Origin: Bacteroidota bacterium
Lineage (GTDB): Bacteria > Bacteroidota > Bacteroidia > Bacteroidales > VadinHA17
Length of the DNA: 18,529 bases
Assembly (NCBI GenBank): GCA_030613125.1
Contig: JAUWMO010000021.1
Coordinates: forward strand, 1 to 18,529
Direction of reading: 5' to 3'
In this document: positions 1-7,130 of the stretch, one piece after another
Layout: every line of letters starts with the position of its first letter
How positions within the stretch are numbered: the stretch's first letter is position 1
Translations under genes and position numbers: made by a program
Notes under the pieces: generated by a model
The model's input: only the letters and a program-made list of their open reading frames with translations
Database searches by the model: none
Told to the model about the DNA's origin: nothing

Positions 1-1754
1 ATACATATTTATCCATTTTTATTCTTCTTCTTGAGACATAGTAATGTTTATTCTTATACAATTTGTATGATCCTCCCTTCAGGCCGGTAATAAAAAGATC
101 CGGATACCCATCATTATTATAATCCCCGGCTGCAACTGCTCCGTTACCACCATTACTTGTCAGGCCGCTTTCAGCAGTAATATCCTTAAAATTCCCCTCT
201 CTTAAATTGGTGTACAAAATATTGCCTGCATCCTCATTCACCACAAAAAGATCGATGTCGCCGTCATCATCAAAATCCCCAAAACAGGCATCACGACTTT
301 TTACATTCCCGCCTGCGACTCCCGCTTGCTTTGCCAACTCTGTAAATGTTCCGTCGGAATTGTTCCGGAAAAGCCGGTTTGTTCCGGATTTGGCTACGAA
401 AAGGTCCAGATCACCCTCGTGATCCATGTCAAAAAACAGGGCCATATTTCCATTACCGGAATCCTCCACCTTTGCCTCCATGGTTACATCCTGAAATATC
501 CCTTCACTTACACTTTTATAGAGCACATTCGATTCTTCCTTCACTACATACAGATCGAGATAGCCGTCATTATCATAATCTGCAAAAATAGCGTAGGATT
601 CATTTCCTGTAGGTAGAATTCCGGCTTCAGCAGAAACATCAGTAAACCTTCCCATATCACTTTTAAATAGAAAGTGATTGTATCTTGATTCTTGCGGGAA
701 ACAGGTCCCAAGATAAAGATCCTGATCGCCGTCGTGATCAAAATCTCCAATTGCCAGATGGGTGGTAAATTCCGGTTTTCCCTTCGATATAGTGGCAGTA
801 TCCGGTATAACATCCAATCCCGCAGATGCGGTCACATCAGTAAAACGAATAGCATCAAGAATTGATTCTCCATCCATGATATAGATCTGGGCAGATTCAC
901 TAAAAGTAAAGACCGGAATACCCATTGATGAACCTCTGGATCCTTTTAATTCTGTGATACCTGATTGATAAGGGTTGGTAAGCTTCAGGAAGTTGTGAAA
1001 TATTAAAATGTTTGTAAGTGCCTCTTCGTTATTAGAGGCATGCAATGATTCAAGGGCATTATTATAATAGGTAAGTGCTTCCTTTGGAAATTCAGGAAAT
1101 TGCCTTTGGATTTCCTCTAAATGCCTGAGGGCTTCGTCGGTTTTTCCATTGCGAAGCAAGACTTCAATTAGATGCAACCTTGGGACAATATTCGTAGGTG
1201 CCACTTCAACGACTTTTTTCATATATTTTTCCCATTGAAGCATGGAATAATTATCAGAAGACCCTCCATATGATTCTGCGAGGCTATAAAGTGTTTGAAC
1301 ATGATCAGGGGCAATTTCAATTGTTTTCTCAAGCTCCTTAATTGATTTATCACCTTCATTGCTCAACTCATAAACTTTTGCCAGAATTAAGCGAATATCA
1401 GGGTCGTCCGGATCTGTCTCAATGGCCTTTTTTAGCTGCTCTTCAGCTTTCGGATATTTTCCCATTCGAAGATAAACCAAACCCAAATTCGCATAACCAA
1501 TAGCTTCCTCCGGTGCAAGTGCAATCAATTTTAGAAATTCCGCTTCTGCTTCATCAAGTTTATTTTCTTCCAGGTATGCAAGGCCAAGTGTTCTTGCAGT
1601 AATAATATTTTCGGACCTAAGCAGGGTATCTGACTTTCTTCCCTCTTTTGTCTCAATAATCTTCTCCCTTTGGTTTTCACTCTTTTTTCTCCCACAATAA
1701 TAAAAAAGGAAAGAAAGTGTTAATAAGAAAATAAATACGAATCTGGTTTTCATA
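1..1754 (-). CDS. TPR and FG-GAP/VCBS repeat exported protein (CRTAC-like), 3' end outside window
   Basis: This gene reads from ATG at 1754 through 584 open codons to the left edge, so its C-terminus is missing. Residues 1-20 are a hydrophobic export signal ending in Cys20 (FLFYYC); this is a poor lipobox, so lipidation is uncertain. Residues about 50-160 hold three TPR-like units (for example IGYANLGLVYLRMGKYPKAEEQLKKA) and residues about 180-255 a further helical part. From residue 330 on there are five FG-GAP/VCBS units, each with a calcium-binding type loop (GDFDHDGDQDLYLG, ADYDNDGYLDLYV, FDMDHEGDLDLFV, GDFDDDGDIDLFV, GDYNNDGYPDLFI). Related proteins usually continue with more FG-GAP units and an ASPIC/UnbV domain; that is family knowledge, not seen here. 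The role is probably extracytoplasmic and protein- or glycan-interacting; the substrate is unknown. After LYKN at residue 568 the expected GDGTF loop is replaced by a basic run, and the adjacent frame stops at 19-21, so a frameshift near the edge is possible. Confidence 0.85.
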
Positions 1755-1870
1755 GTATGGTTAATTCTTTCAATAGAATAGAGATAAAAAAGCAATATAA
1801 AAAGCTGACTATTATATTGAGGTTCAGTATTTTAATAATAGTCCCAAATACAAATAATCATAGTGCTAAC

Positions 1871-1878
1871 CAAAGATA
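1871..1878 (-). promoter_or_regulatory. Candidate Bacteroidota -7 box for the TPR/FG-GAP gene
   Basis: On the minus strand the bases read TATCTTTG, an exact match to TAnnTTTG. It lies 117 nt upstream of the ATG at 1754, giving a leader of about 110 nt. No TTG at the usual -33 distance was found, so support rests on the -7 box alone. Confidence 0.4.
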
Positions 1879-1929
1879 CTTATAATATTTCAAGCCATTA
1901 TTCCTCAATTCCTCAATTCCACTATTCCC

Positions 1930-1951
1930 TGCCCGTTCGGTCAGGCGGGCA
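1930..1951. repeat. GC-rich hairpin downstream of the C_GCAxxG_C_C gene
   Basis: TGCCCG and CGGGCA form a perfect 6-bp stem around a 10-nt loop in an otherwise AT-rich spacer, just after two copies of an 8-mer CCTCAATT (1903-1918). It sits 3' of the gene at 1972-2628, so it could act as a terminator, but no T-run follows on that strand. A dispersed palindromic repeat is equally possible. Confidence 0.45.
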
Positions 1952-1971
1952 TTCTTCCATAGATCTAACAA

Positions 1972-2628
1972 TCATACGTCTTCTGTTCCATCCAGAATAA
2001 TTTCCGCGGCAATTCGCACAGCTTTCCTGACTACAGCGCTGCATTTTTCGGTGGCTCCGGCTGCCTGGAATAGTGCGAGGTCTTCCGGATCCGTTAAATG
2101 AAAACTTCTGCCAAATTTTACCTTTTGAATATCACTGCACATGGTACTGCCATACTCCTCCTCAAAAAGCCTGCAAAACTTACCGGTGGGTATAAGAGAA
2201 TCTCTATATACTTTCCAGTCATCTAGCTTGTCTTGTCCACGGCCATAGATCAATCCTAATGCCATAAGCGGTCCAATTACCGCTCCACAGGTCTCTCCTC
2301 TTTCTGCAATGCCTGTCAACGGAGTAAGTGCTTTCAGAATTGCGCCATCTTCAAGACCAAACTGCTCCTTAAGCGCCAAAAAGCTGCTTTGTGCACAGTT
2401 ATATGAGATCTCCATATATTTGTTCACCTTTTGATCGAGCAGCTTCATAACCAATTCCCTGGGCATTTCCCGGTTTAAAGAAATTTTATCTTCCGCAAGA
2501 GATTCAACTGTTTTACCTGCTTCAGGCTTCTCTGCCGTTTTTTTTCCGCTGGTACAAGCTTGCAAGGCCCCAAACCCTATAGTTGCGGCTGTAATAGTTA
2601 TAAAATCACGTCGTTTCAACTTTTTCAT
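1972..2628 (-). CDS. C_GCAxxG_C_C family protein, Tat-exported lipoprotein
   Basis: The 218-residue product starts with a twin-arginine signal (RRDFI at residues 6-10) followed by a hydrophobic stretch and lipobox LQAC with Cys25, so it is probably exported folded and lipid-anchored. The body carries the Cys pattern of the C_GCAxxG_C_C family: NCAQ (Cys78), ETCGAVIG (Cys114), Cys152, Cys164 and Cys196. In this family the conserved cysteines are thought to bind a metal or redox cofactor, and Tat export fits a cofactor inserted in the cytoplasm; the precise reaction is unknown. The ATG at 2626-2628 directly precedes the Tat signal and is well supported. The gene stands alone between spacers and has a good promoter candidate at 2722-2729. 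Confidence 0.88.
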   Translation of the reverse strand: MKKLKRRDFITITAATIGFGALQACTSGKKTAEKPEAGKTVESLAEDKISLNREMPRELVMKLLDQKVNKYMEISYNCAQSSFLALKEQFGLEDGAILKALTPLTGIAERGETCGAVIGPLMALGLIYGRGQDKLDDWKVYRDSLIPTGKFCRLFEEEYGSTMCSDIQKVKFGRSFHLTDPEDLALFQAAGATEKCSAVVRKAVRIAAEIILDGTEDV

Positions 2629-2721
2629 TTTAGTTCCTTAATTTTTCCCTTTAGCAGAGCGAACGAATCCCTCAGAATAAAAACTAAGTTAGAAAAAATT
2701 CAGGATAATAACATAGTTTCG

Positions 2722-2729
2722 CAAATTTA
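2722..2729 (-). promoter_or_regulatory. Bacteroidota promoter (-7 box) for the C_GCAxxG_C_C gene
   Basis: The minus strand reads TAAATTTG, an exact TAnnTTTG match, with a TTG about 20 bases further upstream as a -33 element. The leader would be about 85 nt. The -33 part lies inside the three-way palindrome at 2730-2777, so cruciform extrusion there could affect transcription (inference). Confidence 0.55.
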
Positions 2730-2777
2730 CCCTATGAAATATTGCTTTGCAATAAATCTTGGATTTATTTCACAGGG
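2730..2777. repeat. Compact three-way-junction palindrome
   Basis: An outer stem of 11 bp (CCCTATGAAAT at 2730-2740 with ATTTCACAGGG at 2767-2777, one imperfect pair) encloses two hairpins with no spacer bases: ATTGC-TTT-GCAAT (2741-2753) and AAATC-TTG-GATTT (2754-2766). Every base except the two 3-nt loops is paired. The imperfect pair is a G-U wobble only if the minus strand is read as RNA. It is non-coding and overlaps the promoter region of the gene at 1972-2628. Confidence 0.7.
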
Positions 2778-2818
2778 TGAATTAAAAAAAACTTAATTTT
2801 CAGATTTCATAAATAATT

Positions 2819-2866
2819 AGTCTACAGTCCACAGTCAGCAGTCTACAGGTTGCCGATTGCCGATCC
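2819..2866. repeat. Degenerate heptamer array (CAGTNNN type)
   Basis: Consecutive 7-base units in register: CAGTCCA, CAGTCAG, CAGTCTA, then diverged CAGGTTG, CCGATTG, CCGATCC, preceded by a partial AGTCTA. The same unit type forms the longer array at 5779-5862. It is non-coding and leads directly into the hairpin pair at 2864-2950. Confidence 0.65.
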
Positions 2867-2950
2867 CGAAAATTAGCAAATCTGCGATTTGCGTAAATTT
2901 TCGAGGATCCTCGGAAAAATATAAAATCGAAGATTTCTGTTTTTCCGGGA
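2864..2950. repeat. Twin-hairpin palindromic element
   Basis: The first hairpin (2867-2903) has arms CGAAAATT / AAATTTTCG around a perfect inner stem GCAAATC-TGC-GATTTGC (2876-2892). The second (2912-2947) has CGGAAAAA / TTTTTCCG around AAATC-GAA-GATTT. A 10-bp palindrome GAGGATCCTC joins them, and TCCC at 2864-2867 can pair with GGGA at 2947-2950. The AAATC/GATTT core is shared with the palindrome at 2730-2777. The rest of the spacer, to 3142, is AT-rich with nothing recognisable. Confidence 0.6.
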
Positions 2951-3142
2951 CTTAAAAATGCAAAGTATAATGAAATTAGCCATTATCAAGCCATAAACAT
3001 TAAAATTCCGATACATATAAAATATATATAAGGTTTAATTCACTATTTTAGCTGTGTAAACAATACCTGGATTTGGGGGCTTGATTTTCTCAAAGTACAG
3101 CATTAACTTCATATATCCTTCAAAAATTAATAATACAGTAAA

Positions 3143-3319
3143 ATGAAATTAACAAGAAGATATTTTATAAGAAATTATTATGAAATATTGAAAATTGTCA
3201 AAGAAGCCGGTTACTGCGGATATATCGGAATCGAGTATGAGGGTGACCAGTATAGTGAGGTGGATGGAATTAGTGCAACTAAGAAGTTACTTGAAAAAGT
3301 GGGAAAAAGTATGTTGTAA
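3143..3319 (+). pseudogene. C-terminal remnant of a sugar phosphate isomerase/epimerase
   Basis: A 58-codon open frame from ATG 3143 to TAA 3317-3319 encodes YEILKIVKEAGYCGYIGIEY followed by EGD, then a helix ending in TKKLLEKV. As I recall the family, this is the last strand and helix of TIM-barrel sugar phosphate isomerases/epimerases (xylose isomerase-like, AP endonuclease 2 superfamily), which are about 280-300 residues long. Only the last fifth remains: an in-frame TAA stands at 3131-3133 and no other part of the barrel is visible upstream. It abuts the stop of the GRAM gene without a gap. It is most likely a deletion remnant; translation as a small protein cannot be excluded. Confidence 0.65.
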
Positions 3320-3628
3320 TTAATACATTTTGTTAATCGATTTGCCCCATTCATCCCTTTTCTTCATAGTAAATAGCAATTCATTTCCTGTACAGGTAAT
3401 TACTCTTATACCTTTTGGTGTAAAAAATCCTGTATTAAAATAAATAATCTCTTTAATCTGGTTGAAAAGTATCTCCAGGTTAAATACTTGTCTCTTTACA
3501 TCTACTGATTTAAAATATATTCTTTGGTTTGTAAGAATGAGTTTTCCATTGATTTTTTCGTTGTCTTTTATTTGAGTGGAATCTGTAGCTTTCAGGACTA
3601 CTTCATTTGCTTTCAGGTCTACTTTCAT
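3320..3628 (-). CDS. Small GRAM/PH-like domain protein
   Basis: The 102-residue product has no signal peptide. The segment NGKLILTNQRIYFKS (about residues 28-42) is the typical second and third strand of a GRAM or bacterial PH-like fold. Later strands (KEIIYFNTGFFTPKGIRVIT, then NELLFTM) and a C-terminal helix complete a domain of about 90 residues, so the protein is essentially one domain. Eukaryotic GRAM domains bind membrane lipids; bacterial stand-alone versions have no settled function. Its 3' end touches the isomerase stump at 3143-3319. ATG 3626-3628 is the only good start. The upstream minus strand has CATCTTTG, an imperfect -7 box. Confidence 0.7.
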   Translation of the reverse strand: MKVDLKANEVVLKATDSTQIKDNEKINGKLILTNQRIYFKSVDVKRQVFNLEILFNQIKEIIYFNTGFFTPKGIRVITCTGNELLFTMKKRDEWGKSINKMY

Positions 3629-3785
3629 CGGTCTGTACTTATTTTTGAGAATTCAAAGATGTTTGTTAGGTTTGATACTGATTTCAAACTTGTTTAGTTA
3701 TATGACGCATAAAGATTGGATTCGTTGCATGAATTATCTTTTTTTTAACCTTTTTTATAAATGAATAAATTGAAAATTTTAATTA

Positions 3786-3902
3786 CATGTTGCATGTTAT
3801 ATGTTACATGTTGAAAGTTGGAAACTGTCCTTTCATGGTATAGGTTGAATTATAAAGTACAAACCTGTAACCTTTAACAACGTATAACGGTTAACTTATA
3901 AC
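3786..3902. repeat. Seven-base-periodic degenerate repeats upstream of the tRNA-editing gene
   Basis: Units CATGTTG, CATGTTA, TATGTTA, CATGTTG and AAAGTTG run in register at 3786-3820. Further on, TAAC recurs at 3868, 3875, 3885, 3892 and 3899, with spacings of 7, 10, 7 and 7. The unit sequence differs from the CAGTNNN arrays but the period is the same. Apart from these repeats the spacer 3629-3912 is AT-rich and shows no gene; no clear promoter was found for the gene at 3913. Confidence 0.5.
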
Positions 3903-3912
3903 ATCATCACCA

Positions 3913-4404
3913 ATGAGAGGTCAGAAAGAACTCTACGAATTGCTTGAAAAACTGAAGATCAGATTTGAGTATCATCCTCATCCTCCAGTACCCACGGTTG
4001 AAGAAGCAATGCGATACTGGAAAGGTATGGAGGCAACAAAATGTAAGAATTTGTTTTTCAGGAATCATAAGGGAAACAAACATTACCTTGTGATAATTGA
4101 ACATAGACAAAACCTGGTAATCAAAGATCTTGAGAAGCGTTTAAGACAGGGAAAAATAAGCTTTGCATCCGAAAAAAGATTGCAAAAATATTTGGGCCTG
4201 ACTCCCGGCTCAGTTACTCCATTTGGACTGATAAATGATTCTGGTAATCATGTTCATGTTTTTCTTGATGAGAATCTAAGAAAAAATGAACGCATTAGTT
4301 TTCATCCAAATATTAACACTGCATCTCTGGTTATCAGTTTTAACGATTTTGAAAAGTATCTCGATTATGTGGGAAATACATATGAATATCTGCAATTGTA
4401 TTAA
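3913..4404 (+). CDS. Prolyl-tRNA editing protein, ProXp-ala/PrdX family (YbaK-like)
   Basis: The 163-residue product matches the trans-editing YbaK/ProX fold that deacylates mischarged Ala-tRNA(Pro). Recognisable segments are YHPHPPVPTVEEA (19-31), the strand around the conserved Lys45 with CKNLFFRNHKGNKHYLVI (44-61), SFASEKRLQKYLGLTPGSVT (83-102), PFGLINDSGNHVHVFLD (103-119) and the C-terminal SFHPNINT (129-136). The length is usual for stand-alone PrdX-type proteins, which are separate from prolyl-tRNA synthetase. The name is given from the family; the amino-acid specificity is inferred. ATG 3913 gives the expected N-terminal helix. It is a single gene, convergent with ribH with a 26-nt gap and no obvious terminator. 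Confidence 0.88.
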   Translation: MRGQKELYELLEKLKIRFEYHPHPPVPTVEEAMRYWKGMEATKCKNLFFRNHKGNKHYLVIIEHRQNLVIKDLEKRLRQGKISFASEKRLQKYLGLTPGSVTPFGLINDSGNHVHVFLDENLRKNERISFHPNINTASLVISFNDFEKYLDYVGNTYEYLQLY

Positions 4405-4430
4405 ACTAAGAAACAAAGTGTTATCAGGAT

Positions 4431-4913
4431 TTATCCCTGTAGGGCAATCATCTTGATGGCAGTAATTGCAGCCTCATTACCTTTATTTCCATATATCCCA
4501 CCAGCCCTGTCTTTAGCCTGTTCGAGTGTGTCAGTAGTCAGCACTCCAAAAATAAATGGGATATCAAAGCTCAGGTTAAGTTCAGTGATTCCGTAACTTA
4601 CACTTTGGCAAATGTAGTCGAAATGAGATGTTTCTCCTTTAATCACACAACCAAGGCATATTACCGCATCAACATCTTCATTCTCCGATAGTGTTTTTGC
4701 CCCAAAAGTTAATTCAAAACTACCAGGTACATGCAGAATATGAATGTTCTGTTCATTTGCTCCATGTGTCTTAAGTGTTTTTATCGTACCATGAAGGAGG
4801 TTATTGGTTATCTCATGATTCCACTCAGAAACAACAATCCCAAAGTCCATTTTTGATGCATCAGGGACACTGTCTTTATCGTAAGAGGAGAGATTTTTCA
4901 AATTGGTTGACAC
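4431..4913 (-). CDS. ribH: 6,7-dimethyl-8-ribityllumazine synthase
   Basis: Lumazine synthase condenses 5-amino-6-ribitylamino-uracil with 3,4-dihydroxy-2-butanone 4-phosphate in riboflavin biosynthesis. The 160-residue product has VSEWNHEI (28-35, substrate-stacking Trp31), VPGSFELTFGAKTL, CVIKGETSHFDYIC with the catalytic His, FGVLTTDTLEQAKDRAGG and GNKGNEAA at the C-terminus. The start is GTG at 4911-4913; no in-frame ATG lies nearby, and the extension NLKNLSSYDKDSVP is typical of Bacteroidota RibH, so the internal Met22 is rejected. It lies 53 nt downstream of the TPR gene on the same strand and is probably its operon partner. Confidence 0.95.
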   Translation of the reverse strand: MSTNLKNLSSYDKDSVPDASKMDFGIVVSEWNHEITNNLLHGTIKTLKTHGANEQNIHILHVPGSFELTFGAKTLSENEDVDAVICLGCVIKGETSHFDYICQSVSYGITELNLSFDIPFIFGVLTTDTLEQAKDRAGGIYGNKGNEAAITAIKMIALQG

Positions 4914-4966
4914 GGCAGGAAGAATGTTTTTTTGGAAATCAAGGAATCAGATTAAAAAATTATCCT

Positions 4967-5662
4967 TTATTTCTCGTTAATAAACGTTTTTACCCTGGCA
5001 ATGAACTTATCAATATCCTGTGCTTCTGAACTATTAGGATATTGTTTTTTTATGTTTTCGTATATACCTAATGCTTTTTTATAATCTTCACGACTTTCAT
5101 AAACCTGTCCTGCCTTCATATAATAAATCGGAGCAATAAAATCATTTTTCTTTTGTTTTGCAGCCTTCAGGTACATACTTAATGCCTCTTTTTCTTTTCC
5201 AAGCTCAAGGTATGAATCACCAATGGACCCTGTTGCTATACTCTGAACATTTTGATCGCCTGAATCAAAATCTTTGAGGAAATCAATGGCATTTTCAAAT
5301 TCACCTAAATGCAAGTAGCAAATACCTGCATAATAATTCGACAGGTTAGCAGATTTGGTAATACCATATTCATCAATTATTTCAAGAAATCCCATATTAT
5401 TACCATCTCCATAAAGAGCAAGATTAAATGAATCAGCTTCAAAATATTGCTCAGCAATATACATTTGAGTCTGGGCTTCGAGTTCCCTTGGCCCGACAAT
5501 ATACCTTTTATACAATGTAAAACCTACAACAATTACGGTGATAGCCAATACAATAATTGTAAGGCTTTTCTGATTTTCTTCAATATATCTTTCAGTTTTG
5601 CTAAGTGCCTGCTCAAAGCCTTCAATTTTTTCCTCTGTATGATCTATTTTCTTTTTAGCCAT
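4967..5662 (-). CDS. Membrane-anchored tetratricopeptide repeat protein (YfgM/TolA-TPR-like)
   Basis: The 231-residue product has a charged N-terminal cytoplasmic helix (1-33), a single transmembrane segment (about 34-52, LTIIVLAITVIVVGFTLY), and a TPR-rich part facing the periplasm. TPR-like units are seen at NYYAGICYLHLGEFENAIDF, SIGDSYLELGKEKEALSMYL and KAGQVYESREDYKKALGIYE. This layout matches the YfgM-like TPR family, whose E. coli member binds the Sec translocon and envelope chaperones; applying that role here is inference. It precedes ribH in the same direction and is divergent from recF, an order I recall as common in Bacteroidales. A promoter box at 5707-5714 supports ATG 5660-5662. 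Confidence 0.82.
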   Translation of the reverse strand: MAKKKIDHTEEKIEGFEQALSKTERYIEENQKSLTIIVLAITVIVVGFTLYKRYIVGPRELEAQTQMYIAEQYFEADSFNLALYGDGNNMGFLEIIDEYGITKSANLSNYYAGICYLHLGEFENAIDFLKDFDSGDQNVQSIATGSIGDSYLELGKEKEALSMYLKAAKQKKNDFIAPIYYMKAGQVYESREDYKKALGIYENIKKQYPNSSEAQDIDKFIARVKTFINEK

Positions 5663-5706
5663 AGCTTATAATTGTTAATAAAAGCGAAGTTATCTTAAAA
5701 TTTTCG

Positions 5707-5714
5707 CAAATGTA
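5707..5714 (-). promoter_or_regulatory. Bacteroidota -7 box for the TPR-ribH operon
   Basis: The minus strand reads TACATTTG, an exact TAnnTTTG match, about 45 nt upstream of the ATG at 5662. No clear -33 TTG was found. The heptamer array begins about 65 bp further upstream. Confidence 0.5.
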
Positions 5715-5778
5715 GTTTTTTGTTTCTTATTATGAAATAATTACTCTTAGAATTTCATCCTTCATCTTTCATAGTTCC

Positions 5779-5862
5779 CAGTTCCCAGTCTGCAGTTCCC
5801 AATCCACAGTCCGCAGTCCGCAGTCTACAGTCCGCAGTCTACAGTCCGCAGTCTACAGTCCG
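5779..5862. repeat. Twelve-unit heptamer tandem array
   Basis: Twelve consecutive 7-base units in perfect register: four variable ones (CAGTTCC, CAGTCTG, CAGTTCC, CAATCCA), two CAGTCCG, then CAGTCTA and CAGTCCG alternating three times. The alternation makes a 14-bp higher-order repeat. It sits in the divergent spacer between the TPR gene and recF, outside both -7 boxes. There are no spacer sequences between units, so it is not a CRISPR. Confidence 0.9.
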
Positions 5863-5902
5863 CAATTAAACAATTAAACAATTAAACAATTAAACAATTA
5901 AA
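5863..5902. repeat. Octamer tandem repeat CAATTAAA x5
   Basis: Five exact copies of CAATTAAA follow the heptamer array without a gap and end in a partial CAATCC. The exact identity suggests recent slippage. It lies about 60 bp upstream of the recF -7 box, so copy number could affect recF expression (inference). Confidence 0.9.
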
Positions 5903-5960
5903 CAATCCTTCATCAATCATAAATCATATTTCAAAATAGTTTATTCCTGCCTAAAATAAT

Positions 5961-5968
5961 TATTTTTG
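5961..5968 (+). promoter_or_regulatory. Bacteroidota -7 box for recF
   Basis: TATTTTTG matches TAnnTTTG. It lies 19 nt before the recF ATG, so the leader would be only about 10-15 nt. No clear -33 TTG was found. Confidence 0.5.
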
Positions 5969-5987
5969 TATATTATAAAGCCATTTT

Positions 5988-7130
5988 ATGTATCTGGAAA
6001 AGCTTTCACTGATTAATTTTAAGAATTATGTACAAGCTGACTTCAATTATTCAGCAAGGTTGAATTGTTTTGTTGGTAACAATGGGACCGGTAAAACAAA
6101 TCTTCTGGATGCCATTCATTACTTATCGCTTACTAAAAGTTATTTTAATTCAGTTGATAGCCAGAATATTAAATATGATGCTGATTTTTTCATGATTCAG
6201 GGGATATTTCAGATGGATCAACGAACAGAAACTGTTTCATGTTCTGTCCAACGAAACCGTAAAAAGAAATTTAGCAGGAACAAAAAGGATTATAAAAGAC
6301 TTGCCGAACATATTGGACTGCTTCCGGTAGTGATGATTTCACCTTCAGATTCAGCAATTGTAACTGAGGGGAGTGAAGAGCGTCGTAAGTTCATGGATAC
6401 AGTTATTTCCCAATATGACCGGAGTTATCTCGATGACCTGATACGCTACAACAGGGCATTGGTTCAAAGGAATAAACTCTTAAAAACCTTTGCTAAAGAA
6501 GAGAAGTATTTACCTGAATCACTGGAACTCTGGGATGAACAACTAATCCCGCCGGGAGAAAGGATCTTTAAAAAGCGTTTGGATTTTATTCAGAAGCTAA
6601 TACCCAAATTTCAGAAGTATTATGATATAATTTCGTTGGGAAATGAACAGATTGGAATGGAGTACAGGTCTCAGTTACATAATTCAGACTTTCGTGAAAA
6701 ACTGGTACAATGCAGGGAGAAGGACAGAATCTTGCAATATTCTACAGTAGGTATTCATAAGGATGATCTTGAATTGAGACTTGATAATCATCCAATTAAG
6801 AGGGTTGGTTCGCAAGGACAACAAAAAACTTTTCTAGTATCACTGAAGTTTGCCAAGTTTGATTTTATACGGGATGTTACCGGCAGACAACCAATATTAT
6901 TGCTTGACGATATCTTTGATAAGTTTGACGCAAAAAGAGTTGAACAGATAATTCAAGTCATATCAAACCCGGAGTTTGGACAAATTTTTATTACCGACAC
7001 GCATAAGACACGGCTTGAAAATATCCTCACCCGGATAAAAGCGGACTATAAAGTTTTCAGGATAAATGATAAGGTTTGTGAGATCGAGAAAGATGAACCC
7101 GATAATTCTAACGTACATGAGACGAAGTAA
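5988..7130 (+). CDS. recF: DNA replication/repair protein RecF
   Basis: RecF is an SMC-like ABC ATPase that helps load RecA at single-strand gaps together with RecO and RecR. The 380-residue product has all core motifs: N-terminal LSLINFKNY, Walker A GNNGTGKTN (30-38), the family block VVMISPSDSAIVTEGSEERR (114-133), signature GSQGQQK (274-280), and Walker B ILLLDD (303-308) followed by IFDKFD; ITDTH at 335-339 is near the H-loop position. The length is normal. It overlaps the DUF721 gene by 14 nt, implying co-translation. The start ATG 5988 agrees with the expected first strand and the -7 box at 5961. Confidence 0.96.
   Translation: MYLEKLSLINFKNYVQADFNYSARLNCFVGNNGTGKTNLLDAIHYLSLTKSYFNSVDSQNIKYDADFFMIQGIFQMDQRTETVSCSVQRNRKKKFSRNKKDYKRLAEHIGLLPVVMISPSDSAIVTEGSEERRKFMDTVISQYDRSYLDDLIRYNRALVQRNKLLKTFAKEEKYLPESLELWDEQLIPPGERIFKKRLDFIQKLIPKFQKYYDIISLGNEQIGMEYRSQLHNSDFREKLVQCREKDRILQYSTVGIHKDDLELRLDNHPIKRVGSQGQQKTFLVSLKFAKFDFIRDVTGRQPILLLDDIFDKFDAKRVEQIIQVISNPEFGQIFITDTHKTRLENILTRIKADYKVFRINDKVCEIEKDEPDNSNVHETK

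Noticed and set aside
2560..2796. 78-codon plus-strand frame over the start of the C_GCAxxG_C_C gene
   Set aside because: It overlaps the Tat signal region antisense and runs through promoter and palindrome sequence; the peptide has no recognisable pattern.
5779..5862. Heptamer array as a possible CRISPR
   Set aside because: Units are 7 bases and contiguous, with no unique spacers and no cas genes nearby.
7066..7116. Longer N-terminus for the DUF721 gene
   Set aside because: Family members begin near MRR...TQ.IGEV; the extension only re-reads the recF end in another frame.
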